Shown piece by piece: positions 8,322-16,950 of a DNA stretch of 64,000 bases (position 1 is its first letter; each line of letters opens with the position of its first letter). The stretch covers positions 248,001 to 312,000 of the forward strand of contig NZ_JACVAI010000004.1 in NCBI RefSeq assembly GCF_014851765.1. Direction: 5' to 3'. The stretch comes from Pseudomonas sp. PDM04 (lineage in GTDB: Bacteria > Pseudomonadota > Gammaproteobacteria > Pseudomonadales > Pseudomonadaceae). The notes under the pieces are model-generated. The model was not told the DNA's origin. It saw only the letters and a list, made by a program, of their open reading frames with translations, and made no database searches. Both the position numbers and the translations under genes were made by a program.

Positions 8322-9677
8322 ATGAATGCTCTTGCCCGCCGCGCTGCAGGCCTGCTGTTCAGCACAGTTTGCCTGCCATTTTCAGCCCTCGCTGCCGATC
8401 CGCAACCGACCCATGAGTTCACCCTCGACAACGGTCTGAAGGTTGTCGTGCGCGAAGACCATCGCGCGCCGGTGGTGGTTTCCCAGGTCTGGTACAAGGT
8501 CGGCTCAAGCTACGAGACGCCGGGCCAGACCGGTCTGTCCCACGCCCTGGAGCATATGATGTTCAAGGGCAGCGAGAAGGTCGGCCCCGGCGAGGCGTCG
8601 CTGATCCTGCGCGACCTCGGCGCCGAGGAGAACGCCTTTACCAGCGACGACTTCACCGCTTACTACCAGGTGCTGGCCCGCGACCGCCTGGGCGTCGCCT
8701 TCGAATTGGAGGCCGACCGCATGGCCAGCCTGCGCCTGCCGGCCGACGAGTTCGCCCGCGAAATCGAAGTCATCAAGGAAGAGCGTCGCCTGCGCACGGA
8801 CGACAAGCCGATGTCCAAGGCCTACGAACGCTTCAAGGCCATGGCCTACCCGGCCAGCGGCTACCACACGCCGACCATTGGCTGGATGGCCGACCTGGAC
8901 CGCATGAAAGTCGAAGAACTGCGCCATTGGTACCAGTCCTGGTACGTGCCGAACAACGCCACGCTGGTGGTGGTCGGCGACGTCACCCCGGATGAAGTCA
9001 AGACGCTGGCCCAGCGCTACTTCGGCCCGATTGCCAAGCGCGACGTGCCACCGGCGAAGATCCCGCTGGAACTGGCCGAACCCGGCGAGCGGCAGATCAC
9101 CCTGCACGTGCAGACACAATTGCCGAGCCTGATGCTGGGCTTCAACGTACCGAGCATCGCCACGGCCGAAGACAAGCGTTCGGTCAACGCCCTGCGCCTG
9201 ATCTCGGCCCTGCTCGACGGCGGCTACAGCGGACGCATCCCGACCCAACTGGAACGCGGTGAAGAACTGGTGTCCGGCGGCTCGTCGAGTTACGACGCCT
9301 ACACCCGGGGCGACAGCCTGTTCACCCTGTCCGCCACCCCCAACACGCAGAAAAACAAATCCATCGCCCAGGCTGAAGCCGGCCTGTGGAAACTGCTCGA
9401 GCAGTTGAAGACCACTGCACCGTCCGCCGACGAACTGGAACGGGTACGAGCACAGGTCATTGCTGGCCTGGTCTACGAGCGTGACTCGATCACCAGCCAG
9501 GCCACCGCCATCGGGCAACTGGAAACCGTCGGCCTGTCCTGGAAACTGATGGACACCGAACTGGCCGAACTGGAAGCGGTCACGCCGCAAGACATCCAGA
9601 ACGCCGCCAAGCTGTACTTCACCCGCGAACGTCTGAGCGTCGCCCATGTCCTGCCACTGGAGACGACTCATGAGTGA
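8322..9677 (+). CDS. M16 family zinc metallopeptidase, catalytically competent subunit
   Basis: The 451-residue protein has a signal peptide (LLFSTVCLPFSALA, about residues 10-24) and an N-terminal M16 domain. The domain carries the inverse zinc motif HxxEH (HALEH, about residue 73) and a third ligand in the ELEADRM segment about 75 residues later, so the active site looks intact. Bacterial M16 peptidases of this type work as pairs with an inactive homologue, which is the next gene here, overlapping by 8 bases. The substrate is unknown; a periplasmic location is inferred from the signal peptide. Confidence 0.9.
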   Translation: MNALARRAAGLLFSTVCLPFSALAADPQPTHEFTLDNGLKVVVREDHRAPVVVSQVWYKVGSSYETPGQTGLSHALEHMMFKGSEKVGPGEASLILRDLGAEENAFTSDDFTAYYQVLARDRLGVAFELEADRMASLRLPADEFAREIEVIKEERRLRTDDKPMSKAYERFKAMAYPASGYHTPTIGWMADLDRMKVEELRHWYQSWYVPNNATLVVVGDVTPDEVKTLAQRYFGPIAKRDVPPAKIPLELAEPGERQITLHVQTQLPSLMLGFNVPSIATAEDKRSVNALRLISALLDGGYSGRIPTQLERGEELVSGGSSSYDAYTRGDSLFTLSATPNTQKNKSIAQAEAGLWKLLEQLKTTAPSADELERVRAQVIAGLVYERDSITSQATAIGQLETVGLSWKLMDTELAELEAVTPQDIQNAAKLYFTRERLSVAHVLPLETTHE

Positions 9678-11160
9678 GCGTAAAAAACCACGTTTGGCCC
9701 TGCTGGGCCTGATCGCTGTCGCCCTGATCGGGTCGGCTGCCTTCTATTTCTCGAAGACCGATGAATCCATCGCCAGCGAAGCGCTGGACAAGGCCAAGTC
9801 CAGCCAGAAGCTGCAATCGCTGGCCGAGCTCGACGGCAAGACGCCCAGTCGGCGCACCCTGAACGTTCAGAACTGGAGTACCGCCGAAGGCGCCAAAGTG
9901 CTGTTCGTCGAGGCTCGCGAGCTGCCCATGTTCGACATGCGCCTGATCTTCGCCGCCGGCAGCAGTCAGGACGGCGATGCGCCGGGCCTGGCGACGCTGA
10001 CCAACGCGATGCTCAACGAAGGCGTTGCCGGCAAGGACGTGAGCGCCATCGCCGAAGGGTTCGAAGGCCTGGGGGCCGACTTCGGCAACGGCGCGTTCAA
10101 GGACATGGCGCTGGCCTCCCTGCGCAGCCTCAGCGCTGTGGACAAACGTGAGCCCGCACTGAAACTGTTCGCCGAGGTCGTCGGCAAGCCGACCTTCCCC
10201 GCCGACTCGTTCGACCGCATCAAGAACCAGATGCTGGCCGGCTTCGAGTACCAGAAACAGAACCCCGGCAAACTGGCCAGTATCGAGTTGATGAATCGCC
10301 TGTACGGCGACCACCCTTACGCCCATGCCAGCGATGGCACGGCGAAAACCATTCCGGGCATTACCCTGGCGCAACTCAAGGCCTTCCATGAGAAAGCCTA
10401 CGCGGCGGGCAACGTGGTGATTGCGCTGGTGGGCGACCTGTCGCGTGCCGAAGCCGAAGCGATTGCCGCCCAGGTGTCCAGCGCCCTGCCAAAAGGCCCG
10501 GCGCTGGCAAAACTGGCGCAGCCGGTTGACCCCAAGGCCAGCATCGGCCACATCGAGTTCCCGTCCAAGCAGACCAACCTGATGCTCGCGCAACTGGGCA
10601 TCGACCGGGACGATCCGGATTACGCCGCCCTGTCCCTGGGCAACCAGATCCTCGGCGGCGGTGGTTTCGGCACCCGCCTGATGAGCGAGGTGCGCGAGAA
10701 ACGCGGCCTGACCTATGGCGTGTACTCGGGCTTCACCCCGATGCAGGCGCGCGGCCCGTTCATGATCAACCTGCAGACCCGCGCCGAGATGAGCGAAGGC
10801 ACACTCAAGCTGGTGCAAGACGTGCTGGCCGACTACCTCAAGACCGGCCCGACCGAGAAGGAACTCGAAGACGCCAAACGCGAACTGGCCGGCAGTTTTC
10901 CGCTGTCCACCGCCAGCAACGCGGACATCGTCGGCCAACTCGGCGCCATGGGCTTCTATAATCTGCCACTGAGCTACCTGGAAGACTTCATGCAGCAATC
11001 CCAGAGCCTGACGGTCGAGCAAGTCAAAAACGCACTGAACAAACACCTGAGCGCGGACAAGATGGTCATCGTCACCGCTGGCCCGACCGTGCCGCAAAAG
11101 CCGTTGCCGGCCCCCACTGACAAACCTGCCGAGCAACCGCTCGGGGTTCCGGAGCATTAA
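9670..11160 (+). CDS. M16 family peptidase-like protein, inactive partner subunit
   Basis: The 496-residue protein has an N-terminal membrane anchor (about residues 8-26) and two M16-like domains. At the position of the zinc motif it reads LTNAMLNEG, not HxxEH, so it should not bind catalytic zinc. The C-terminal half keeps the GGGGFGTRLMSEVREKRGLTY segment that shapes the substrate cavity in M16 heterodimers. I chose the ATG at 9670, inside the end of the preceding active M16 gene; an in-frame earlier start at 9646 would overlap more. The pair most likely forms one heterodimeric protease. Confidence 0.9.
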   Translation: MSERKKPRLALLGLIAVALIGSAAFYFSKTDESIASEALDKAKSSQKLQSLAELDGKTPSRRTLNVQNWSTAEGAKVLFVEARELPMFDMRLIFAAGSSQDGDAPGLATLTNAMLNEGVAGKDVSAIAEGFEGLGADFGNGAFKDMALASLRSLSAVDKREPALKLFAEVVGKPTFPADSFDRIKNQMLAGFEYQKQNPGKLASIELMNRLYGDHPYAHASDGTAKTIPGITLAQLKAFHEKAYAAGNVVIALVGDLSRAEAEAIAAQVSSALPKGPALAKLAQPVDPKASIGHIEFPSKQTNLMLAQLGIDRDDPDYAALSLGNQILGGGGFGTRLMSEVREKRGLTYGVYSGFTPMQARGPFMINLQTRAEMSEGTLKLVQDVLADYLKTGPTEKELEDAKRELAGSFPLSTASNADIVGQLGAMGFYNLPLSYLEDFMQQSQSLTVEQVKNALNKHLSADKMVIVTAGPTVPQKPLPAPTDKPAEQPLGVPEH

Positions 11161-11771
11161 TGGCTACCCGTCCTAAAAAACCTGCGCAAAACGTGCACAA
11201 CGGTGTGAACCAGCTGCGCATCATCGGCGGCGAATGGCGCAGCCGCAAACTGAGCTTTCCCGATGCGCCGGGGTTGCGCCCTACCCCGGACCGGGTACGT
11301 GAAACCCTGTTCAACTGGCTCGCACCCTACGTGCCCGGGGCCAGGGTGCTCGATCCGTTCGCCGGCAGCGGTGCGCTGTTTCTCGAAGCGCTGTCCCGCG
11401 GCGCAGCCACGGGCCAGGCGCTGGACGCCAGCCATGTGGCGGTGTCCAGTCTGAAGGAACACCTGGGCACACTGCGCTGCACCAACGGCCAGGTGCAGAC
11501 CGCCGACGCCCTGCGTTATCTGGAAACCCAGCCCGCCAGCGCGTACGACCTGGTGTTCCTCGACCCACCGTTCAACCAGAACCTGCTGCCGGCCGTGTGC
11601 ACGTTGCTTGAAGAGCGCCAATGGCTGGCGGCCGACGCCTGGATCTACACCGAAAGTGAAAGCGCCCCCTCGACGCTCGGTCTGCCGGGTAACTGGCGCC
11701 TGCACCGCGAGCAGAAATCCGGGCGCGTGTACTACTCGTTGTGGCAACGTATGGCAGAGATCGCTGGTTAA
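11160..11771 (+). CDS. rsmD: 16S rRNA (guanine(966)-N(2))-methyltransferase
   Basis: RsmD methylates G966 of 16S rRNA in the small subunit. The 203-residue protein has the family start LRIIGGEWRSRKL, PTPDRVRETLFNWL, the SAM loop VLDPFAGSGALFLEALSRGA (about 60-80) and the catalytic motif LVFLDPPFN (about 130). Its ATG shares one base with the preceding stop (TAATG), which implies coupling to the M16 genes. Length is normal. Confidence 0.96.
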   Translation: MATRPKKPAQNVHNGVNQLRIIGGEWRSRKLSFPDAPGLRPTPDRVRETLFNWLAPYVPGARVLDPFAGSGALFLEALSRGAATGQALDASHVAVSSLKEHLGTLRCTNGQVQTADALRYLETQPASAYDLVFLDPPFNQNLLPAVCTLLEERQWLAADAWIYTESESAPSTLGLPGNWRLHREQKSGRVYYSLWQRMAEIAG

Positions 11772-11825
11772 CCGACCGGCCTGAAAGGTGCGCACAGGTT
11801 GCGCACCGCTGCATCGAGAGCAATC

Positions 11826-12824
11826 GTGTCCCTTCCGTCAGAACGCTTCAGCCCCGCCTTCGGCCTTGGCAACCCGCACTTGCAGACCTTGTGGGGGCCG
11901 CTCTGGCGCAAAACCACGCACATCGAACGCGAGCGCGAACGCTTTTGGCTCGAGGATGGCGACTTCCTTGACCTGGACTGGCACGGCCCGCACAACGCCG
12001 ATACCCCACTGGTGCTGCTGTTGCACGGCCTGACCGGCTCGTCCAATTCACCCTACGTGGCCGGCCTGCAAAAAGCGCTGGGTGCCCAGGGCTGGGCCAG
12101 CGTAGCGCTGAACTGGCGTGGTTGTTCGGGCGAGCCGAATCTGTTGCCGCGCAGCTATCACTCCGGCGCCAGCGAAGACCTGGCCGAAGCCATCAGGCAC
12201 CTGCGGGCCAGGCGGCCCCTGGCGCCGCTCTACGCGGTCGGCTATTCGTTGGGCGGCAATGTTCTGCTCAAGCACCTGGGCGAGGCCGGCAGCGACAGTG
12301 GCGTGCTCGGCGCCGTGGCAGTGTCGGTGCCGTTTCGCCTCGATCAATGCGCAGACCGTATCGGCCAGGGTTTCTCCAGGGTCTATCAGGCGCACTTCAT
12401 GCGCGAGATGGTCGCCTACATCAAGAACAAGCAACGCCAGTTCCAGCATGACGGGCGCGAGGATGGCCTGGCGAAACTGGCCGCGCTGGGCTCGCTGGAA
12501 AACATGCGCACCTTCTGGGATTTCGATGGCCGGATCACCGCGCCGCTGCACGGTTTCACCGACGCGCAGGACTACTACCGCCGTGCCTCGAGCCGTTATT
12601 ACCTCGGCGAGATTCGCACGCCGACGCTGATCATCCAGGCCGCCGACGACCCGTTCGTGTTCCCCCACAGCCTGCCCCAGGCCGAGGAGCTGTCCGCCTG
12701 CACGCAGTTCGAGCTGCATGCCAAAGGCGGGCATGTCGGCTTCGTCGATGGCTCGTTCCGCCACCCGGGTTACTACCTGGAACGACGCATACCGCAGTGG
12801 CTGGCCGCACAGGGGCATGCGTGA
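11826..12824 (+). CDS. YheT-type alpha/beta hydrolase
   Basis: The protein of about 332 residues belongs to the YheT/COG0429 hydrolases. It has the family start FGLGNPHLQTLWG, the oxyanion region LLLHGLTGSSNSPY (about 65), the nucleophile motif GYSLGGN (about 138), and a late Asp (AADDPFVFP) and His (KGGHVGFVDG) completing a triad. I chose a GTG at 11826 with GAGAG just upstream; an in-frame TTG at 11799 is an alternative. Physiological substrates of the family are not established. It follows rsmD in the same direction. Confidence 0.85.
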   Translation: MSLPSERFSPAFGLGNPHLQTLWGPLWRKTTHIERERERFWLEDGDFLDLDWHGPHNADTPLVLLLHGLTGSSNSPYVAGLQKALGAQGWASVALNWRGCSGEPNLLPRSYHSGASEDLAEAIRHLRARRPLAPLYAVGYSLGGNVLLKHLGEAGSDSGVLGAVAVSVPFRLDQCADRIGQGFSRVYQAHFMREMVAYIKNKQRQFQHDGREDGLAKLAALGSLENMRTFWDFDGRITAPLHGFTDAQDYYRRASSRYYLGEIRTPTLIIQAADDPFVFPHSLPQAEELSACTQFELHAKGGHVGFVDGSFRHPGYYLERRIPQWLAAQGHA

Positions 12825-12825
12825 C

Positions 12826-13662
12826 ATGAACACCGGGGGTGAATCGATCCGTTTCTGGCAAACCGCGCCGCTGGCGGGGGTCGAGCTGTTGTCCGCGCGT
12901 TACATCGAGCACCGCTTTGCCCCTCATGTGCACGACGGTTTCGTGATCGGCATGATCATGGCCGGCGCCCAGCGCTATCGCTATCGCGGTGCCGAGCACC
13001 TGGCGGGCAGCGGCACGCTGGTGCTGATCAACCCCGATGAAGTGCACACCGGGCACAAGGGCACGGAAGACGGTTGGTTGTATCGGGCGTTTTATCCCGA
13101 CAGCGGGCAGATCCTCGCGCTGCTGAACGAACTTGAACTGCCCACCCACAGCTTGCCGGCGTTTGGCGCCACGCTCTATCGCGATCCGGACCTGGTCAAG
13201 GGGTTCTGCCAGTTGCATCGCCTGCTCGAAAGTCCGGCCAGCGCGCTGCAACAGCAAACCGCCTGGCGGGAACTGATGCTCTCGTTGCTGCAACGCCACG
13301 CGGCTGTTGCGGACCCTGGAAAACCCGGCAAGGAACACCGGGCTGTGAGCCGGGCCAAGGAGTTGCTGCAGGCGCAACTGGCAGCGCCGCCATCCCTCGA
13401 AGAGCTCGCGGCAGCGGTGAACCTGTCACCGTTTCACTTTGCCCGAGTATTCCGCCACGCCACCGGCATCCCGCCGCACACCTGGCTGATGCAGCAGCGC
13501 ATCGCCCGGGCGCGGACGTTATTGCAGGGAGGATGCCTGCCGCTGGAAGTGGCCACACAGTTGGGCTTCGCTGACCAGAGCCATTTGAGTCGGCAGTTCA
13601 AGCAGGTTTACGGGGTCGGGCCGGGGGCCTATCGCAGGGCGCGGCAGTTGCCAGACGCTTGA
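12826..13662 (+). CDS. AraC family transcriptional regulator with cupin sensor domain
   Basis: The 278-residue protein has an N-terminal cupin-like AraC-binding domain (FAPHVHDGFVIGMIMAGAQ at about 25, and LINPDEVHTGHKG). The C-terminal double helix-turn-helix runs from about residue 180 (SLEELAAAVNLSPFHFARVFRHATG, then PLEVATQLGFADQSHLSRQFKQVYG). The start could also be an ATG 9 bases earlier, overlapping the previous stop. Its targets are not visible; neither neighbouring gene gives a clear clue to the effector. Confidence 0.9.
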   Translation: MNTGGESIRFWQTAPLAGVELLSARYIEHRFAPHVHDGFVIGMIMAGAQRYRYRGAEHLAGSGTLVLINPDEVHTGHKGTEDGWLYRAFYPDSGQILALLNELELPTHSLPAFGATLYRDPDLVKGFCQLHRLLESPASALQQQTAWRELMLSLLQRHAAVADPGKPGKEHRAVSRAKELLQAQLAAPPSLEELAAAVNLSPFHFARVFRHATGIPPHTWLMQQRIARARTLLQGGCLPLEVATQLGFADQSHLSRQFKQVYGVGPGAYRRARQLPDA

Positions 13663-13678
13663 AATCACTGGAGCGCCC

Positions 13679-13767
13679 CTGTGGGCGCGGACTTGCTCGC
13701 GAAGCGGAGTGTCAGTCGACTGTTATGTCCGATGTCGCACCGCTTTCGCGGGCAAGCCCGCTCCCCC
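13679..13767. repeat. REP pair (REPIN), diverged copy
   Basis: Two inverted REP-like halves at 13679-13706 and 13740-13767 are about 33 bases apart. They differ from the main family at several positions (GTGGGCGCGGACTTGCTCGCG and CGCGGGCAAGCCCGCTCCC). They lie between the convergent AraC and sseA genes. Confidence 0.8.
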
Positions 13768-13772
13768 AATTA

Positions 13773-14627
13773 TCACTCGCCCGTCGCGACACCACGCGCA
13801 GGATCATTGATCCACTCGCTCCAGGACCCGGCATACAACGCCCCCAACGGATAACCGGCCAGGCACAGGGCGAACAGGTTATGGCACGCCGTCACGCCGG
13901 AGCCGCAATACGCCACCAGATCGCTCGGTGAGCGGCTGCCCAGTTTCGCCGCGAACCGTTGCTTGAGCTGATCGGCCGGCAGGAAGCGCCCGTCGCTGCC
14001 CAGGTTGTCAGTGAACGCTGCGCATTGCGCACCGGGGATGTGCCCGGCAATCGGGTCGATGGGCTCGACTTCACCCTTGAAGCGTGGCAAGGCCCGGGCA
14101 TCGAGCAGGGTCAGGGCCGGTTGGCCGAGGCGCTGCTGAAGCTGGTCGGCGCTGAGCAGCAGTGTCGTGTCCGGCGTCCCGCTGAAGGTGCCGCGCTGAA
14201 TCTGCGGCGCATCCAGGCTCAGGGGCAGGCCCGCCGCATGCCAGGCCTTGAGCCCGCCATCGAGAATGAACACACCCTCACGCTTGCCCAGCCAGGCCAG
14301 CAACCACCAGGCCCGCGCCGCAAAGGCACCGGGGCCGTCGTCATACAGAATCACTTCGCTGTCGGCATTGATGCCCCAGGCCTGCAAACGCTCGATCAAG
14401 GCGCCAGGATCCGGCAACGGATGCCGCCCGGTCACGCCCTTGGTCACAGGCCCGCTCAAGTCACGTTCGAGATCGGCAAAGCTCGATCCGGCGATGTGCC
14501 CTTCGGCATAGCTGCGCTGACCGTAGTCCGGGTCTTCGAGGGCAAAACGACAATCAAGGATCACCCGCCCCGGCTGCTCCTTCTTCAGGTCCAACGCTTG
14601 CGGGCTGATCAATCGCGCAATGGGCAT
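13773..14627 (-). CDS. sseA: 3-mercaptopyruvate sulfurtransferase
   Basis: The enzyme moves sulfur from 3-mercaptopyruvate to thiol acceptors or cyanide. The 284-residue protein has two rhodanese domains. The second carries the active-site loop CGSGVTA (about residue 235), the mercaptopyruvate-type loop; thiosulfate enzymes have CRKGVTA. The first domain keeps only a structural role in the family. Length is normal. Confidence 0.93.
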   Translation of the reverse strand: MPIARLISPQALDLKKEQPGRVILDCRFALEDPDYGQRSYAEGHIAGSSFADLERDLSGPVTKGVTGRHPLPDPGALIERLQAWGINADSEVILYDDGPGAFAARAWWLLAWLGKREGVFILDGGLKAWHAAGLPLSLDAPQIQRGTFSGTPDTTLLLSADQLQQRLGQPALTLLDARALPRFKGEVEPIDPIAGHIPGAQCAAFTDNLGSDGRFLPADQLKQRFAAKLGSRSPSDLVAYCGSGVTACHNLFALCLAGYPLGALYAGSWSEWINDPARGVATGE

Positions 14628-14671
14628 AACAGGCTCCTGTGGTGGGCGTTACCGAATCCTACCCCAGTTAC

Positions 14672-15343
14672 CTATCCCACTTCCTCCAGCGCCTGGGCGA
14701 GCGGTACATAAAACTCTTCGAACAGGGCGTTGACCGCATCGCGGGACTGGTCCGTGACAAACCCGGCCTCCAACACCAGCACCTGGTAAACCCCGCGCTT
14801 GATCGCCTGTTCGCTCAGGTGATTGGAGTTCTCCCGCGTGGTGCACAGAAAGCGAACCCAGGACGTCAGGATGATCCAGGCATTGATCGTCAGGGATTCG
14901 ATCTGCACGCGGTCCATCTTCAGGATGCCGGCCTCGACGAACCCCTTGTAGATCGCCGTGCCCTGGATCACGCAGCGCTGGGAGAAACGCCGGTAGCGCG
15001 CCGCCAGTTCCGGGTCGCTGTCGAGCAGGTGTTCGAGGTCACGGTGCAGAAAGCGGTAGCGCCACATGGCCGCCAGCAACTCCTTGAGGTAGTAGCGCTT
15101 GTCCTCGACCGTGGCGGCGCGCCCCTGGGGCGGGCGCAGGAAACTGTCCACCAGGCTTTCGTACTCACTGAACAACACGGCGATGATCGCCTGCTTGTTG
15201 GGGAAGTGGTAGTAGAGGTTGCCCGGGGAAATTTCCATATGGGCCGCAATGTGGTTGGTGCTGATGCTGCGCTCGCCCTGCTGATTGAACAACTCCAGGC
15301 TGTTCTGCACGATGCGCTCGCTGGTTTTGATCCGTGGGGCCAT
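14672..15343 (-). CDS. laoR: TetR family repressor of the lao locus (LaoR-like)
   Basis: The 223-residue protein has an N-terminal TetR helix-turn-helix (SERIVQNSLELFNQQGERSISTNHIAAHMEISPGNLYYHFPNKQ, within residues 8-52) and an all-helical ligand domain. It is divergent from an aldehyde dehydrogenase, a Tat-exported small protein and a GMC alcohol dehydrogenase, the same order as LaoR-LaoC-LaoB-LaoA of P. aeruginosa. That system oxidises long-chain alcohols and aldehydes. By analogy it should repress laoCBA in the absence of substrate. The assignment is by context plus family, not by alignment. Confidence 0.8.
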   Translation of the reverse strand: MAPRIKTSERIVQNSLELFNQQGERSISTNHIAAHMEISPGNLYYHFPNKQAIIAVLFSEYESLVDSFLRPPQGRAATVEDKRYYLKELLAAMWRYRFLHRDLEHLLDSDPELAARYRRFSQRCVIQGTAIYKGFVEAGILKMDRVQIESLTINAWIILTSWVRFLCTTRENSNHLSEQAIKRGVYQVLVLEAGFVTDQSRDAVNALFEEFYVPLAQALEEVG

Positions 15344-15430
15344 GACTTGAGCTTTAATTCCAGGGTGCGTTGACGGGCATCTTACGACCTATCCGCAAGG
15401 GGATAAAACAAAGCCGCGTCGGGATGTCAT

Positions 15431-15459
15431 TTGACTTTATAGAGCATAGACTCTAAAAA
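15431..15459 (+). promoter_or_regulatory. Putative laoCBA promoter with TetR-type operator in the spacer
   Basis: TTGACT at 15431-15436 and TAAAAA at 15454-15459 are 17 bases apart, a good sigma-70 layout. The inverted repeat TAGAG-6-CTCTA (15440-15455) fills the spacer and overlaps the -10 hexamer, where a bound TetR repressor would block RNA polymerase. The position between laoR and laoC supports LaoR as the ligand. The site is inferred from pattern only. Confidence 0.55.
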
Positions 15460-15492
15460 GCTCTTCATCACAATAAAACCAGGGAGATGACC

Positions 15493-16923
15493 ATGACGGC
15501 TGACATTGCCTACCTGCAGACCCTGCAGCAGCCTCTGGACGCACTCCAAAGCCTGTTCGAGGCCCAGCGCGCCGCCTACGCCGCCAACCCGATGCCGCCC
15601 GCCGCGCAGCGCCAGCAATGGCTCAAAGCCTTGCGAGAGCTGTTGAGTGCCGAGCGCCAGGCGCTGATCGATGCAATCAGCCAGGACTTCAGCCACCGCA
15701 GCGCCGACGAAACCCTGCTCGCCGAATTGATGCCCAGCCTGCACGGCATTCACTACGCCAGTCGGCACCTCAACGGCTGGATGAAGCCGTCCCGGCGCAA
15801 GGTCGGCCTGGCATTCCAGCCGGCTTCGGCCAAGGTGGTTTATCAGCCGCTGGGCGTGGTCGGGGTGATCGTGCCGTGGAATTACCCTCTCTACCTGGCC
15901 ATCGGCCCCTTGGTCGGGGCACTGGCGGCGGGCAACCGGGTGATGCTCAAACTCAGCGAATCGACCCCCGCCACCGGCCTGCTGCTCAAGGAGTTGCTGG
16001 GGCGGATCTTTCCCGAAGACCTGGTGGGCGTGGTGCTGGGTGAAGCCGACATCGGCGTCGCGTTCTCCCGCCTGCGCTTCGATCACCTGCTGTTCACCGG
16101 AGCCACCAGCATCGGCAAGCACGTGATGCGCGCCGCCGCCGAGAACCTGACACCGGTCACGCTGGAATTGGGTGGCAAGTCCCCGGCCATCGTCTCCCGC
16201 GATGTGCCACTCAAGGACGCCGCCGAACGCATCGCCTTCGGCAAGACCCTCAACGCCGGTCAAACCTGCGTGGCCCCGGACTACGTATTGGTGCCGGAGG
16301 ACCGCGTAGGCGCTTTCGTCGAAGCCTATCGCCAGGCGGTTCGCGGGTTTTATCCGACCCTTGCGGATAACCCGGACTACACCGCAATCATCAACGAACG
16401 ACAACTGGCTCGGCTCAGCGGCTACATCAGCGACGCCACCAGCAAAGGCGCGCTGCTGATTCCGCTGTTCGATCAGGGCCAGCGACGCCGCATGAACCAC
16501 AGCCTGCTGCTCAACGTCAGCGACGAGATGGTGGTGATGCAGGACGAGATCTTCGGACCGTTGTTGCCGATCGTGCCGTACACCGATCTTGATCAGGCAT
16601 TTGCCTACATCAACCAGCGACCGCGCCCACTGGCGCTGTACTACTTCGGCTACGACAAGCGCGAACAAAACCGCGTGCTGCATGAGACCCACTCCGGTGG
16701 GGTGTGCCTGAACGACACCTTGCTGCACGTCGCCCAGGACGACATGCCCTTCGGTGGCATCGGCGCCTCGGGCATGGGCCACTACCACGGCCACGAAGGC
16801 TTCCTGACCTTCAGCAAGGCCAAGGGCGTGCTGACCAAGCAGCGCTTCAACGCCGCAAAACTGGTTTACCCACCCTACGGCACATCCATTCAGAAACTGA
16901 TCCAGAAGCTGTTCATCCGCTAA
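15493..16923 (+). CDS. laoC: Aldehyde dehydrogenase, long-chain aldehyde oxidation (LaoC-like)
   Basis: The enzyme should oxidise fatty aldehydes to fatty acids with NAD(P)+. The 476-residue protein has the cofactor region VVGVIVPWNYPLYLAIGPLVGALAAGN (within about 115-145), the glutamate motif LELGGKSPAIV (about 220) and the catalytic cysteine in GQTCVAPDYV (about 258). The C-terminus ends in a basic amphipathic tail (SIQKLIQKLFIR), as in coniferyl/fatty aldehyde dehydrogenases of class 3 type. I preferred the ATG at 15493 because AGGGAG lies 6 bases before it; the ATG at 15487 directly abuts that site. It heads the laoCBA operon. Confidence 0.85.
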   Translation: MTADIAYLQTLQQPLDALQSLFEAQRAAYAANPMPPAAQRQQWLKALRELLSAERQALIDAISQDFSHRSADETLLAELMPSLHGIHYASRHLNGWMKPSRRKVGLAFQPASAKVVYQPLGVVGVIVPWNYPLYLAIGPLVGALAAGNRVMLKLSESTPATGLLLKELLGRIFPEDLVGVVLGEADIGVAFSRLRFDHLLFTGATSIGKHVMRAAAENLTPVTLELGGKSPAIVSRDVPLKDAAERIAFGKTLNAGQTCVAPDYVLVPEDRVGAFVEAYRQAVRGFYPTLADNPDYTAIINERQLARLSGYISDATSKGALLIPLFDQGQRRRMNHSLLLNVSDEMVVMQDEIFGPLLPIVPYTDLDQAFAYINQRPRPLALYYFGYDKREQNRVLHETHSGGVCLNDTLLHVAQDDMPFGGIGASGMGHYHGHEGFLTFSKAKGVLTKQRFNAAKLVYPPYGTSIQKLIQKLFIR

Positions 16924-16950
16924 CGATTCACTGCTCGGGCAATAACAACA

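Noticed and set aside
9619..11157. 512-codon open frame on the minus strand
   Set aside because: It mirrors the inactive M16 gene, which has clear domain motifs on the plus strand.
14649..14846. Small ORF at the end of the TetR gene
   Set aside because: It is an alternative frame of the laoR coding region without its own start signals.
15427..16794. 455-codon open frame on the minus strand
   Set aside because: It is antisense to the aldehyde dehydrogenase and lacks a ribosome binding site and any family motif.
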